A stretch of DNA of 64,000 nt from Candidatus Heimdallarchaeota archaeon (GTDB taxonomy: Archaea; Asgardarchaeota; Heimdallarchaeia; Heimdallarchaeales; Heimdallarchaeaceae): contig JAHLWR010000020.1 in the NCBI GenBank assembly GCA_019057815.1, forward strand, positions 1 through 64,000, in the 5' to 3' direction. Each line of letters opens with the position of its first letter. Within the stretch, counting starts at the first letter, position 1. The notes beneath the pieces are model-generated. The model searched no databases, was not told the DNA's origin, and saw only the letters and a program-made list of their open reading frames with translations. Position numbers and translations under genes: made by a program. Of the stretch, positions 9,083 through 16,943 are shown one piece after another.

Positions 9083-9847
9083 TTGGAATCGCAGAAATCA
9101 GAAGATGAAATATTCTCACAGATTGCATATAAACATCTGTCAAAATTCTGTTTTATGGTTTGGGATTATTTTACAATTCCAAAGTTATTCGATTTTTATG
9201 GATCTGAGAGTTCATGCCTTTGCCACTATGGTAATCATTACCTTCTTCATGGAATCCCAAATGAAGAGATTCTTGAAAATATTAGAAATAAGGGAGAGTT
9301 TGTAGTTGCATATGATAGTATTTGGAGAAATCTGATAATTCAAAACTTTATAAATCTTAGATTAGTTGACGATTCAGCTGGAAATAGTGTTTACAACACT
9401 TTTTTATGTATGGAAATAAGTAAAGACAACTTAAGTTTAAAAAAGGATTATAAAAGTAGAGAAATAACTGATGAAGACTTTGATTTACTATCACTAAAAC
9501 AACAAATTCACATGCAAAAAGGATTTGGTGGCACTTGTATAACTAAGGAAAACATACTTATTGGATGTGCATTTGCTCCACATGTAGTAAATAAGAACGA
9601 TTTTTCATTTGCCATCATACGAGATGTTTGGGTTGATAGAAACCACAGAAACAAGGGGTATGGTTACGATTTAACTGAAAATTTATGTAAATATATTTTC
9701 AATCAAGATATAGAGAGAATATTCCTGTGGGTTGAAAAAAGCAACATTCCAGCAGTTAAGATATATAATAAAATGGGATTCATCACTAAAGAACAAGTCT
9801 TAGGAAACTTATGTCAACTAAAAAAAAGAGAAGTTTTAATAGTTTAA
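9083..9847 (+). CDS. GNAT family N-acetyltransferase
   Basis: 254 residues. The C-terminal half holds the acetyl-CoA binding signature: IIRDVWVDRNHRNKGYGYDL, with the R/N-x-x-G-x-G loop at NKGYG, then FLWVEKSNIPAVKIYNKMGF, the typical last strand and helix. The N-terminal 120 residues are unassigned and rich in aromatics, cysteine and histidine (SSCLCHYGNHYLLHG). The frame is open upstream without an ATG, so the start is either TTG at 9083 or ATG at 9155. The TTG keeps the gene close behind the TPR gene. The substrate is unknown. Confidence 0.75.
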   Translation: MESQKSEDEIFSQIAYKHLSKFCFMVWDYFTIPKLFDFYGSESSCLCHYGNHYLLHGIPNEEILENIRNKGEFVVAYDSIWRNLIIQNFINLRLVDDSAGNSVYNTFLCMEISKDNLSLKKDYKSREITDEDFDLLSLKQQIHMQKGFGGTCITKENILIGCAFAPHVVNKNDFSFAIIRDVWVDRNHRNKGYGYDLTENLCKYIFNQDIERIFLWVEKSNIPAVKIYNKMGFITKEQVLGNLCQLKKREVLIV

Positions 9848-9876
9848 TTATTGTTATTTTATTTCAGGTCATCGAT

Positions 9877-9948
9877 ATGTGGAAGATAAACGATACTACA
9901 ATTAAGTTAAATCAAGGAGATATAACTGAATATGAGGGAGATGCAATT
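9877..9948 (+). pseudogene. Macro-domain gene, N-terminal fragment
   Basis: ATG at 9877 begins MWKINDTTIKLNQGDITEYE followed by GDAI, the first strand and ADP-ribose-binding motif of macro domains (family consensus GDIT..xxDAIVNAAN). The frame then enters the IS200/IS605 element at 9949. Joining 9948 directly to 11739 gives GDAIVNAANT in one frame, so this is the 5' part of a gene split by transposition. The start follows the GNAT gene by about 30 bp on the same strand, suggesting a former operon. Confidence 0.8.
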
Positions 9949-10090
9949 TTGAACTACCACTGCCTAAAGGCGGTGGATTCTTGTTTCTTCGACGACTGCT
10001 CTCTTATAGAAAGTCTTACACCATCTCCACAAGCGTAACTTCCCGTCGTCCCAACGGTAGGGATGATAATGATATTATTAGTTTGAAGGA
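9949..10090 (-). ncRNA. Presumed TnpB omega RNA scaffold (right end of the IS)
   Basis: In TnpB systems the guide RNA covers the 3' part of tnpB and the right end and runs into the flank (family knowledge). Here the tnpB stop codon lies only 5 bp from the element end, so any scaffold must overlap the coding region. The terminal palindrome at 9957-9976 would be the last hairpin. The guide would be the flank just beyond 9949, that is the complement of about 9929-9948, part of the macro gene. The upstream boundary is arbitrary. Confidence 0.35.
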
Positions 10091-11225
10091 TTTTGAGTCC
10101 TTCTTTTAGAAGGTTTTTTGAAGCATTAACATCTCTTTCATGAACTGTTGAGCATTTTGCACATATCCATTCGCGCTCTGATAGTTGGAGTTCTAAATTC
10201 TTCCAACCACAGTGAGAACATAATTTACTGGAAGGGAAAAACCGCTCCACTAATACAAGATGTCGCCCGTTTCGTTCTATTTTATGTCGCAAAGTTGATA
10301 CGAATTGTGCCCAAGAAAAGTCTAAAGTAACGGATTTACTGATTCCTTTATTGAATTGTTGCATCCCTTTAATGTTTAAACGTTCTAAAATGATTGCATC
10401 ATATTCTTGAGCAAAACAAGTAGTTAATTTATGCAACCAATCATTTTTTCGGTTCGTGATTGTGTCATATTTTCGGGCTAATCGAAGTTGAGATTTCTTA
10501 CGATTCGATGAACCCTTCTTTTTTCGGGAAAGTCTGCGATGTAATCGTTTAAGACGGTTTTCTTCGCTTCGATAAAAACGGGGGTTGTTCAATTTTATTC
10601 TTTCGGAAATCAAAAAATGGGGTGCGGACATATCGAAAGCTTCTATTCTGGATTGTTCAATAATCTTTTTCTGAGAAATATCTATGTCACGTTCTACAAG
10701 TAACGAGATAAAGTATCTACCGCTCTTGGTTTTCGAGACAGTAACTTGTTTAATCTGTTCGGTGAAGACTCGTTCATTTCGATACTTAACCCATATGTCT
10801 ATTTTAGGTAATTTTATCCGTTTTGTTTCAAAATCAATTTTGATGTTGTTATTGATGTTATATGTGGTATAACTCTGTTTATTTTTTTGGGATTTGAAAT
10901 TTGGGTATCCTATCTTTCGCGTGTTTTTCAACCCATCAAAGAATTTTTGAAAAGCGGTGTTCAGATTTCGAGTCACAGATTGAAGAGCTTTGCTATCTAC
11001 CTCTTTTAAGAAAGGAAACAACGCTTTGTATTCTTTTTCCGTTTTGTATTTGTGCGTGTATAGTTTTTCCTTATCGTGTTTGAGCTTTTGATACACTCCT
11101 TTTCGTTCATTAAGTATCTGATTCCATAGAAAACGACAGCAACCAAATGTTTTTGCTAATTGTGCTTGTTGTTCTTGGTTAGGATATATGCGGAACTTAT
11201 AAGCGTAATTAATCCTCACGTTCAA
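9954..11225 (-). CDS. tnpB: TnpB, RNA-guided RuvC-like nuclease of IS200/IS605
   Basis: 423 residues. The N-terminal helix-turn-helix-like segment starts YAYKFRIYPNQEQQAQLAKT. RuvC-like acidic residues are visible at D198 (EAFDMSAPHF), E281 (IILERLNIKG) and D365 (HERDVNASKNLL). A zinc ribbon is formed by C336, C339, C355 and C358 (CSHCGW ... CAKCS). All catalytic positions are intact. TnpB cleaves DNA next to a target motif using a guide RNA from the element's right end, favouring retention of the element. The first codons overlap the end of tnpA by 17 bp. The C-terminus runs into the right-end palindrome. Confidence 0.93.
   Translation of the reverse strand: MNVRINYAYKFRIYPNQEQQAQLAKTFGCCRFLWNQILNERKGVYQKLKHDKEKLYTHKYKTEKEYKALFPFLKEVDSKALQSVTRNLNTAFQKFFDGLKNTRKIGYPNFKSQKNKQSYTTYNINNNIKIDFETKRIKLPKIDIWVKYRNERVFTEQIKQVTVSKTKSGRYFISLLVERDIDISQKKIIEQSRIEAFDMSAPHFLISERIKLNNPRFYRSEENRLKRLHRRLSRKKKGSSNRKKSQLRLARKYDTITNRKNDWLHKLTTCFAQEYDAIILERLNIKGMQQFNKGISKSVTLDFSWAQFVSTLRHKIERNGRHLVLVERFFPSSKLCSHCGWKNLELQLSEREWICAKCSTVHERDVNASKNLLKEGLKILQTNNIIIIPTVGTTGSYACGDGVRLSIREQSSKKQESTAFRQW
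9957..9976. repeat. Right-end subterminal palindrome of the IS
   Basis: CCACTGCC-TAAA-GGCGGTGG forms an 8-bp stem with one G-T pair and a four-base loop, eight bases from the element end. Such hairpins are what the Y1 transposase binds in single-stranded DNA (family knowledge). Confidence 0.75.
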
Positions 11226-11631
11226 GTTTCCCTCGTTGAGCTTCTATATATTGATTAAGTCTATCAATAGAAACATTTCCTGTAGTAGCAATAAAATAGT
11301 TAGGACTCCAGAAATGGTCTCCCCATAGTTTATCGCGCAAAAACTTCGCATATTTTTTCCTTAAAAACCGAGAAGTATGCCCTTTAATTGAATTAATGTA
11401 TTTTGGTATATCTAGATTTGGCTTAGCTGAGATAAACAAATGAGCATGTTCAATTCCACATTCAATTTCCAATACCTCAACATCAAAAGTTTGACTTAAT
11501 TCTTTCACTTTATCTTTGAAATCTTCAATAATTCCAATATCCTCTAAGAAGGCCTTTTGTCGATATTTTACGACGAATATCAAATGGTAGTTAAGCGAAT
11601 ATACACGATGTGCTTCTTTCCGATATTTCAT
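11209..11631 (-). CDS. tnpA: TnpA, Y1 HUH single-strand transposase of IS200/IS605
   Basis: 140 residues, the usual size. The HUH motif is H62-A-H64 in CGIEHAHLFISAKP and the nucleophile is Y128 in LNQYIEAQRGK. The N-terminal YSLNYHLIFVVKYRQKAF is characteristic of the IS200 family. It would excise and insert the element as single-stranded circles by recognising the terminal hairpins. It precedes tnpB with a 17-bp overlap on the minus strand, starting about 107 bp inside the left end. Confidence 0.95.
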   Translation of the reverse strand: MKYRKEAHRVYSLNYHLIFVVKYRQKAFLEDIGIIEDFKDKVKELSQTFDVEVLEIECGIEHAHLFISAKPNLDIPKYINSIKGHTSRFLRKKYAKFLRDKLWGDHFWSPNYFIATTGNVSIDRLNQYIEAQRGKLERED

Positions 11632-11703
11632 ATTTAGTTCCCTTATATAAATGGCTACTTATATTATTATATATCTATCCCATATAAGTTTATGTATTCC
11701 CAT

Positions 11704-11723
11704 CCATGCCCTCAAGGACATGG
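11704..11723. repeat. Left-end subterminal palindrome of the IS
   Basis: CCATGCCC-TCAA-GGACATGG pairs over 8 bp with one mismatch, 15 bases inside the element's left end. It is of similar size and loop to the right-end palindrome at 9957-9976. Confidence 0.7.
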
Positions 11724-11738
11724 CTTTAGTACTTATTT

Positions 11739-11836
11739 GTAAATGCAGCAAATACAGAATTATTACTTGGTGCAGGTGTTGCAGGTGCAATAAGAAGGAA
11801 AGGAGGGACCTTCTTTGCAAGAAGAATGTTATCAGA
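11739..11836 (+). pseudogene. Macro-domain gene, middle fragment, with frameshift
   Basis: The first codons read VNAANTELLLGAGVAGAI and then RRKGG, the macro-domain loop that contacts ADP-ribose. The frame then fails. Deleting one G from the GGG at 11805-11807 gives PSLQEECY, again the expected macro sequence, so a one-base insertion has broken the gene here. The sequence stops resembling a macro domain at the GGTCAACAGAT repeat beginning at 11837. This fragment follows 9877-9948 directly once the IS is removed. Confidence 0.8.
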
Positions 11837-11872
11837 GGTCAACAGATAGTTTTATAAGGGAATCTTTTTGTC
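11837..11872 (+). repeat. Left terminal repeat of cargo module 2
   Basis: The first 18 bp form a perfect inverted repeat with 15498-15515. All 36 bp match 161-196 with three differences. It directly adjoins macro-domain coding remains on its left. Confidence 0.7.
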
Positions 11873-11888
11873 GAAAGAAAACTTCGAC
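11870..11888. repeat. Hairpin GTCGAA-loop-TTCGAC near the left end of module 2
   Basis: A 6-bp perfect stem with a 7-base loop. A matching inverted counterpart lies at 17046-17063: the flanking TTTTGTCGAAAG is shared between this site and the complement of that one over 12 bp. It may be a nested pair of element ends. Confidence 0.4.
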
Positions 11889-12064
11889 ATAGTTCTGTTA
11901 ATAGGAGAAAAGGATAAAAAATGGAGTAAGAAAGGCTGAAATGGGAATATTTTGATAAAAGATTTTTGTCAATGGAAAGATTAGACTAAATTGTAGAATC
12001 GTTATTGGAAGAATTAGTTGCACAAAATATTTATTAGATAAAGAGTTTAGTTAAATGTGATTCT

Positions 12065-13741
12065 ATGAAAAAGAAAACAACAATAATTCTATTAATACTG
12101 GCATTGTCAATCTACGCTTCGAATATCAATGTACAAATAACTGCTGAAGAGAATGATTATAGACCTAATTCGTTAGAGTTGACACCTCATGATCCAATTG
12201 AAATAACAAGTGATAGTGATTTTGAGGTTTTTCCAGGAACAGGAACAGAAATAGATCCTTATGTTATTGAAGGATATAATATTACAACAACTGATGACAA
12301 TGGTATTTATATTACTTATACAACGAAATATTTTACTGTTCGTAACTGCTATGTTGAAGCAAGCAATAATGGTATTTATATCGATAATGTAGCTGAAGGA
12401 ACAGCAACTGTCATTAACAACACGTGCAACAACAATGGCTATGATGGCATCAAGATTGACTCTTCGGGGAGTTCGACTGTCATTAACAACACATGCAACA
12501 ATAACACCAGAGGTATCCGTCTTTACTATTCTGGGAGTTCGACTGTTACAAACAACACATGCAGCAATAACAACTATGGCATCTTGCTTTACTATTCTGG
12601 GAGTTCGACTGTTACAAACAACACATGCAACAATAACACCAGAGGCATCTACCTTGAGGATTCTGGCAGTTCGACGGTGGTAAATAACACTTTTACTAAT
12701 TGTGGCTTGGATATCTTTGAATATACCATTGATGCTTACCTCTCATATACTATCGAGAATAATTGGGTGAATGGTAAAAAACTGGGTTTTTACACTAACC
12801 TTGACTCTACGATAATTGAAGAACCAATTTATGGTCAATTAATATTAGTCAATTGTACTAATGTTACAGTACGTGACCAAATATTAAATAACGCTACAAT
12901 TGGATTATCTCTTGGATTCTGTACATCTTCAGCTATTATTAACAACACGTGCAGCAACAACATCATAGGTATCTATCTTCACTCTTCTGATAGTTTGACT
13001 GTCATTAACAACACTTGCAGCAACAATAACTATGGCATCTATCTTGACTTTTCTGATAGTTTGACTGTCATTAACAACACTTGCAACAACAATAACTCTA
13101 GTGGCATCTGGCTTTGGGATTCTAGGAGTTCGACGGTTGAAAAAAACACGTGCAACAATAACAACTATGGCATCAATCTTCACTCTTCTGGTAGTTCGCT
13201 TGTTAATAACAACACTTGTAGCAACAATAGCAACTATGGTATCAATCTTTACTCTTCTAGTGGTTCGACGGTTGAAAAAAACACATGCAACAACAATAAC
13301 AACTATGGCATCTATCTTGACTCTTCCGATTTTTGTGTCGTTACTTACAATCTTCTGCAAGAAAATGAAAACTATGGAGTATACTTAGAATCTAGATCTA
13401 ATAATAATCTTATTCACCATAATACCTTTGTAGACAATAATCTAGGAGGAACTTCTCAAGCGTATAATTCTGGTACTAACAACTATTGGTATGATACTTC
13501 AAAACAAGAGGGCAACTACTGGTCAGACTGGTCGGGAACTAGTTATTATTCTATTGATGGTGATGCTGATTCGGTTGATCTCTATCCTCTTGCTGAACCT
13601 GTTGAATCTACTTCATCTGAACACACTTCAGTTGAATCTACTACAGATGAAAATCCATTAAACTTCACATTTGCTCTCCTAATATTAGTAGTTTCCTTAA
13701 TACTCACAAGGATAATCTCAAAGAATGCAAAGAAAGAATAG
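12065..13741 (+). CDS. Secreted, membrane-anchored NosD-like right-handed beta-helix protein
   Basis: 558 residues. The signal peptide lies in residues 1-27 (MKKKTTIILLILALSIYASN). The same head as the module 1 protein follows: LTPHDPIEITSDSDFEVF and DPYVIEGYNI. Two blocks of 22-residue beta-helix coils (about 100-220 and 300-440) repeat SGSSTVxNNTCNNNxxGIxL. A region with EGNYWSDWSGTSY and a C-terminal membrane helix followed by KNAKKE (about 535-558) anchors it outside the cell. The conserved EGNYWSDW tail is shared with 377-2281, so the two genes are homologues. They occupy two modules in opposite orientation relative to the shared left end. The ligand is unknown. Confidence 0.82.
   Translation: MKKKTTIILLILALSIYASNINVQITAEENDYRPNSLELTPHDPIEITSDSDFEVFPGTGTEIDPYVIEGYNITTTDDNGIYITYTTKYFTVRNCYVEASNNGIYIDNVAEGTATVINNTCNNNGYDGIKIDSSGSSTVINNTCNNNTRGIRLYYSGSSTVTNNTCSNNNYGILLYYSGSSTVTNNTCNNNTRGIYLEDSGSSTVVNNTFTNCGLDIFEYTIDAYLSYTIENNWVNGKKLGFYTNLDSTIIEEPIYGQLILVNCTNVTVRDQILNNATIGLSLGFCTSSAIINNTCSNNIIGIYLHSSDSLTVINNTCSNNNYGIYLDFSDSLTVINNTCNNNNSSGIWLWDSRSSTVEKNTCNNNNYGINLHSSGSSLVNNNTCSNNSNYGINLYSSSGSTVEKNTCNNNNNYGIYLDSSDFCVVTYNLLQENENYGVYLESRSNNNLIHHNTFVDNNLGGTSQAYNSGTNNYWYDTSKQEGNYWSDWSGTSYYSIDGDADSVDLYPLAEPVESTSSEHTSVESTTDENPLNFTFALLILVVSLILTRIISKNAKKE
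12441..13330 (+). repeat. Tandem 66-bp coding repeats within the beta-helix gene
   Basis: Units of about 66 bp (22 codons) recur with high nucleotide identity, for example 12465-12530, 12531-12596 and 12597-12662. The second block runs from about 12940 to 13330. Near-identical DNA rather than just similar protein implies recent duplication or gene conversion, so copy number is expected to vary. Confidence 0.7.
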
Positions 13742-13925
13742 ACTAGTGGTCATAAACTGAATAGAAGCGGAGTAATAGGAGTAAAACCTTCAACACTTCC
13801 TCTTTTTTCACCTTTATAATCAAATAATGGATATATAAGTAATCTAAACCTAAAGTCTGCTACCTATCTTTTATTCTTAACCCAATAATTAAAAGAACTA
13901 TAATTGGTGGAAGCTATGCAGATGG

Positions 13926-15428
13926 TTATTGGGATAGAAGAATTAGATTACTAAGAAAAAGAAGTTTTGGTTGATTTCTCACAGGATTAAGAGTTAATTT
14001 TTTCTTATTTCTAAAAATACATTGCACATAAACCTTCTTATTTTCTTTTATAGAGCCATTTTGAGGATTTAGTGTACTTCTCGTAATATTCTGTTTGATA
14101 AAATCATTTTGTTGCTCTACTATTGTACTTGAAATATTAGATATTGAAATAAATACATCTGCAGAATAGTGATCTGAACCTGTTTTAGCGTGATGTGTAT
14201 CCCCTGTTGTTGAATTAATTAAACTCTCTGTAAAAAATTGATTTACAATTATGTAATCTATCCTTGAATTGTACCTTGTATCTGTATGGCCATAAGTGTG
14301 ACCTATCTCTGTTGGGTTTAGAGTTCTAAAAACATCAGTAAAAGTATGTACAGTAGAAGAGTATTGTCCATAGACTGGGTCATCAGGGCAGAGGAGCATA
14401 GTTAAAGAACCATAACCCAAATCTCCTAATGTAGCCAAATCTCCTGTATCAAAAGGTGAGAATGAATTTATATCACCTAGATAGATAATCGGTACATCTC
14501 CTAAATCATCCATGTAATTAATTATCCCTTGTTGTTCTAACACTCTTCGCCAAGTGTTATTAGAAGATTGCGTATCTCCCATTGCCTTGAGATGAGTGCA
14601 TATGAAATGTGTAACCGTACCACTGATGTTAACAACAGCATCAATAAACGAATGAGTGACAATATATGGGCTACCATCGTCTAAAGTCACTGAAGGTATA
14701 TCTATGAAATTTATTATTGGATAACGGCTAAGTATTGCTTCACCAATGTAAAGGACAGTGTGGACTTGTGAAGTATACCCTCTAAATGGTGCTTCATCAT
14801 AGAAATGCATGTTGAAATCGTTAACATACCTCCTTAAACTTATACTATTACTATCGTCCAAATTGCCTGTCTCTATACATACCATGATATCAGGATTTTC
14901 TTCATAGACAACTTTTTTCCAATCGGGATTTTTTCCTCCTCCATCGATATTATATGCAATTAATTTGAAAATATCTGAAGGTGGATCATTGATGAAGCTA
15001 TCAACTATTACCACAAATTCAGTTTCATTAGCACAACCACTTGTACTAACAGCTTTTGCTAATAATGTATGTGGTCCATCGGAGAATTGTGCAGTATTCC
15101 AAACAGTTGAGTTCGTCTCTGAAAATAGAGTATTATCGATGTATATCGAATAGGCAAACTCCTCAGCTTCACAACTAGCATTTTTATCAGAGTAATATTT
15201 TTCTATTTCCCCCGAAGGATAAATAACAGTACTCTCTGTTGTAAAGCTAATGTTAACAACACCAGAAGAAAGTTTAGTAATTGATGTTTCATCAAATTGT
15301 ATGATAATAGAGACAACTGTAGAGTGCCTTAAACTAAAGTAAGTAATAAGACCTATAGACGAGGTAATAATAATAATAATACCAGCAATTATTGAAATTA
15401 TTTTAGTGTTTAACTTCATTTTTCTCAC
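13926..15428 (-). CDS. Exported endonuclease/exonuclease/phosphatase (EEP) domain protein
   Basis: 500 residues. A hydrophobic N-terminal segment (residues 10-30) should anchor or export the protein. A beta-rich region with YIDNTLFSETNS follows. The EEP domain runs from about residue 155 to 420: KLIAYNIDGGGKNPDW, IMVCIETG (metal-binding glutamate), FICTHLKAMGD, VPIIYLGDINSFSP (catalytic aspartate/asparagine), NSRIDYIIVNQFF and TGSDHYSADVFI (terminal histidine motif). These are the DNase I/sphingomyelinase/exonuclease III fold residues, so it could cleave nucleic acid or phospholipid outside the cell. It converges on the NosD-like gene within module 2, and the right repeat lies about 70-77 bp before its start. 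The last 60 residues are low-complexity. Confidence 0.8.
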   Translation of the reverse strand: MRKMKLNTKIISIIAGIIIIITSSIGLITYFSLRHSTVVSIIIQFDETSITKLSSGVVNISFTTESTVIYPSGEIEKYYSDKNASCEAEEFAYSIYIDNTLFSETNSTVWNTAQFSDGPHTLLAKAVSTSGCANETEFVVIVDSFINDPPSDIFKLIAYNIDGGGKNPDWKKVVYEENPDIMVCIETGNLDDSNSISLRRYVNDFNMHFYDEAPFRGYTSQVHTVLYIGEAILSRYPIINFIDIPSVTLDDGSPYIVTHSFIDAVVNISGTVTHFICTHLKAMGDTQSSNNTWRRVLEQQGIINYMDDLGDVPIIYLGDINSFSPFDTGDLATLGDLGYGSLTMLLCPDDPVYGQYSSTVHTFTDVFRTLNPTEIGHTYGHTDTRYNSRIDYIIVNQFFTESLINSTTGDTHHAKTGSDHYSADVFISISNISSTIVEQQNDFIKQNITRSTLNPQNGSIKENKKVYVQCIFRNKKKLTLNPVRNQPKLLFLSNLILLSQ

Positions 15429-15497
15429 AAGAAGGGTTTTTCTTTAAAGCGAAAAGTATTGAAATTCACAAATATTTCTAGAAGTTACTTTAGGCTT

Positions 15498-15519
15498 TAA
15501 AACTATCTGTTGACCTTAA
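15498..15519 (-). repeat. Right terminal repeat of cargo module 2
   Basis: TAAAACTATCTGTTGACC (15498-15515) is the exact inverse of 11837-11854. Bases 15505-15519 equal 2481-2495 of module 1, including an outer TTAA. Confidence 0.7.
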
Positions 15520-15674
15520 ATCTATGAGTTCTTATATTATTAAAATTATTTCTAAAATTAAATTTCTGACATTCTGATGTATAGAATTTTCACCGAAATA
15601 TTAATTAAGTGTGCTTACATATTTATATATTGTACGAAGATGATAACTATTTTCGTATTTATAGGGTGACAAAT

Positions 15675-16205
15675 ATGTTGAAAAAACGCAAATTGTTCTC
15701 TTTATGCCTAGGAATCATCATTTTCTCATCAGTTCTATGCATTCATCAATCTCAAGCTAGACGGAGTATTTTTGATGAAACCTGGTATGGAGAAGCTCTA
15801 GGAGATTTAGGAAATATTCATGTATCTTTACAGATTCAAGTGTACGATGATTAGCTAGTTAAAGTAACAGCTACATATTCTAAAGATCCAAGTGTGTGGT
15901 ATATACTCTTCGATTACATTGAAGTCTATGTACAAGGAGTATATTGGCAGAATCAGCAAGAGGAAGTTCCTACCTCAGGGGGAACAGGTTCAGCAGAGCA
16001 AACAGGAGACTTAACGCAATTTCTCTGGGAAATAGGAGCTTCATATTTAACTATTGTAGTTGGATTAGCGTTCAAGGCATACGGGAATGTAATGTTCGCA
16101 ACTCAAGGGTTGATTGTATTTCATTTTGGCATAGGACTCTGTGCTTTTGACGAAGTAGCTTTCCTTAACCCCTCAGCTTATTCACGCATGCGAAGAGGAT
16201 CTTGA
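15675..16205 (+). pseudogene. Exported small protein gene with an in-frame TAG
   Basis: ATG at 15675, preceded by GGGTGA, begins MLKKRKLFSLCLGIIIFSSV, a clear signal peptide, then ARRSIFDETWYGEALG. A TAG at 15852-15854 interrupts the frame after VYDD. The same frame is then open to TGA at 16203-16205, giving KVTATYSKDPSVWYILFDYI, a threonine/glycine-rich linker and a hydrophobic C-terminal segment (SYLTIVVGLAFKAYGNVMF). The total would be about 176 residues. Continuity on both sides of the stop suggests one gene killed by a nonsense change. Readthrough, including pyrrolysine insertion, cannot be excluded. The family is not recognised. Confidence 0.6.
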
Positions 16206-16483
16206 TTTTAAGAAATAGAATTTCCAAACTTTTTCTTATTTTTTTTTTATTATTATGATTAATCCATTTATTTCGCTAGAAAATACCATTAACTATTTTC
16301 TTCCCCATCTCTGCAAGGATTTGCTTTATTTTCTGAAAACACATTTATGTAAAATGTTGGTTAAGTGAACCTTTCAGGAATAGAATAATTTCATAAATGA
16401 TTGCAATAAAAATCATAGAGGTTAGTTGAAAGTAAAAGAAAAGTGAATATCTTCCTTATAACCACTATATTTAGGGGAGTAGT

Positions 16484-16654
16484 ATGGAGAATTATGACAT
16501 TGAAGAAGTCCTAGATTTTTTCGAAACTAAAATTTTATATTCCGTAGAAAGAGTCGGACATATTGAAAGACGAACTAATGCCCTTCGAATGTTAAGCAAT
16601 TTAAAGGATCCTCTATATTCCTCTTTTGAAAAATCGGAAGTTAAGATAGTATAA
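16484..16654 (+). CDS. Short ORF of unknown function, possibly an N-terminal gene fragment
   Basis: 57 codons starting MENYDIEEVLDFFETKILYS. The ATG is preceded by TTAGGGGAG, a possible ribosome site. The composition is acidic and helical with no family recognised. The last 40 bp overlap the opposite-strand ATPase fragment, so the natural 3' end was probably replaced. The stretch 16206-16483 before it shows only AT-rich DNA with no other gene. Confidence 0.35.
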   Translation: MENYDIEEVLDFFETKILYSVERVGHIERRTNALRMLSNLKDPLYSSFEKSEVKIV

Positions 16655-16906
16655 ACCTTTTTCATTAATATCGGAAAATGTTTTTAGAATTATTAAAAAA
16701 CCGTTGCTATGGATATAACCCGATTTAATAAGATGTATAATACCATTAACTTTTACAAAATCAGGATAATCAGAAAACCATATTTCGATATACCATTCAT
16801 CTTTTTTCTGTAAATAAAAATCACCGACATTAGCTTTATATTTTTCATTTAAGAAAATTGATATTGCTTCTAAAATTGTAGATTTTCCGCTATCATTTTT
16901 CCACAC
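16613..16906 (-). pseudogene. N-terminal fragment of an OLD/AAA-type ATPase
   Basis: The frame reads WKNDSGKSTILEAISIFLNE, the P-loop (GKNDSGKST form) typical of OLD-family and related SMC-like ATPases, about 30 residues downstream of the usual start. Upstream, after FVWKND, a TAG closes the frame. Downstream it ends after about 97 residues with no Walker B, signature or TOPRIM domain. Both ends are therefore missing. Full-length relatives act in phage defence or DNA repair, but this piece cannot be functional as an ATPase. Confidence 0.55.
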
Positions 16907-16943
16907 AAACTATATATTAACCATACCAAATTGTAATAATCAG

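Larger units (their letters stand above)
9949..11738 (-). mobile_element. Complete IS200/IS605 element (IS608-like) with tnpA and tnpB
   Basis: 1790 bp carrying overlapping tnpA and tnpB genes on the minus strand. Read on that strand, the left flank ends in TTAC (11739-11742), the element ends in TCAA (9949-9952), and subterminal imperfect palindromes lie at 11704-11723 and 9957-9976. TTAC target and TCAA right cleavage are the IS608 rules (family knowledge). Removing exactly this interval restores a macro-domain GDAIVNAANT motif in frame, which fixes both ends without a target duplication. Both proteins keep their catalytic residues, so the element may still be active. Confidence 0.88.
11837..15515. 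mobile_element. Cargo module 2, bounded by perfect 18-bp inverted repeats, carrying NosD-like and EEP-domain genes
   Basis: GGTCAACAGATAGTTTTA at 11837-11854 is repeated exactly, inverted, at 15498-15515. Between them are two convergent genes for exported proteins: a beta-helix protein and an endonuclease/exonuclease/phosphatase-fold protein. The left edge interrupts a macro-domain gene. No transposase or recombinase lies within, so movement would have to be in trans. No target duplication was found. Calling it mobile is inference from the repeats, the disrupted gene and the second related module. Confidence 0.55.

Noticed and set aside
10148-11083. Plus-strand ORFs opposite tnpB
   Set aside because: They are short, lack domains and lie entirely within the well-supported tnpB gene.
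12441-13330. Regularly spaced repeats resembling a CRISPR array
   Set aside because: The spacing is 66 bp and in frame, and every unit encodes the same beta-helix coil. The intervening bases are not unique spacers.
12929-13360. Long open frame on the minus strand opposite the NosD-like gene
   Set aside because: It mirrors the coding repeats and has a low-complexity VKIDAIVVIVA-type composition. It is a shadow of the real gene.
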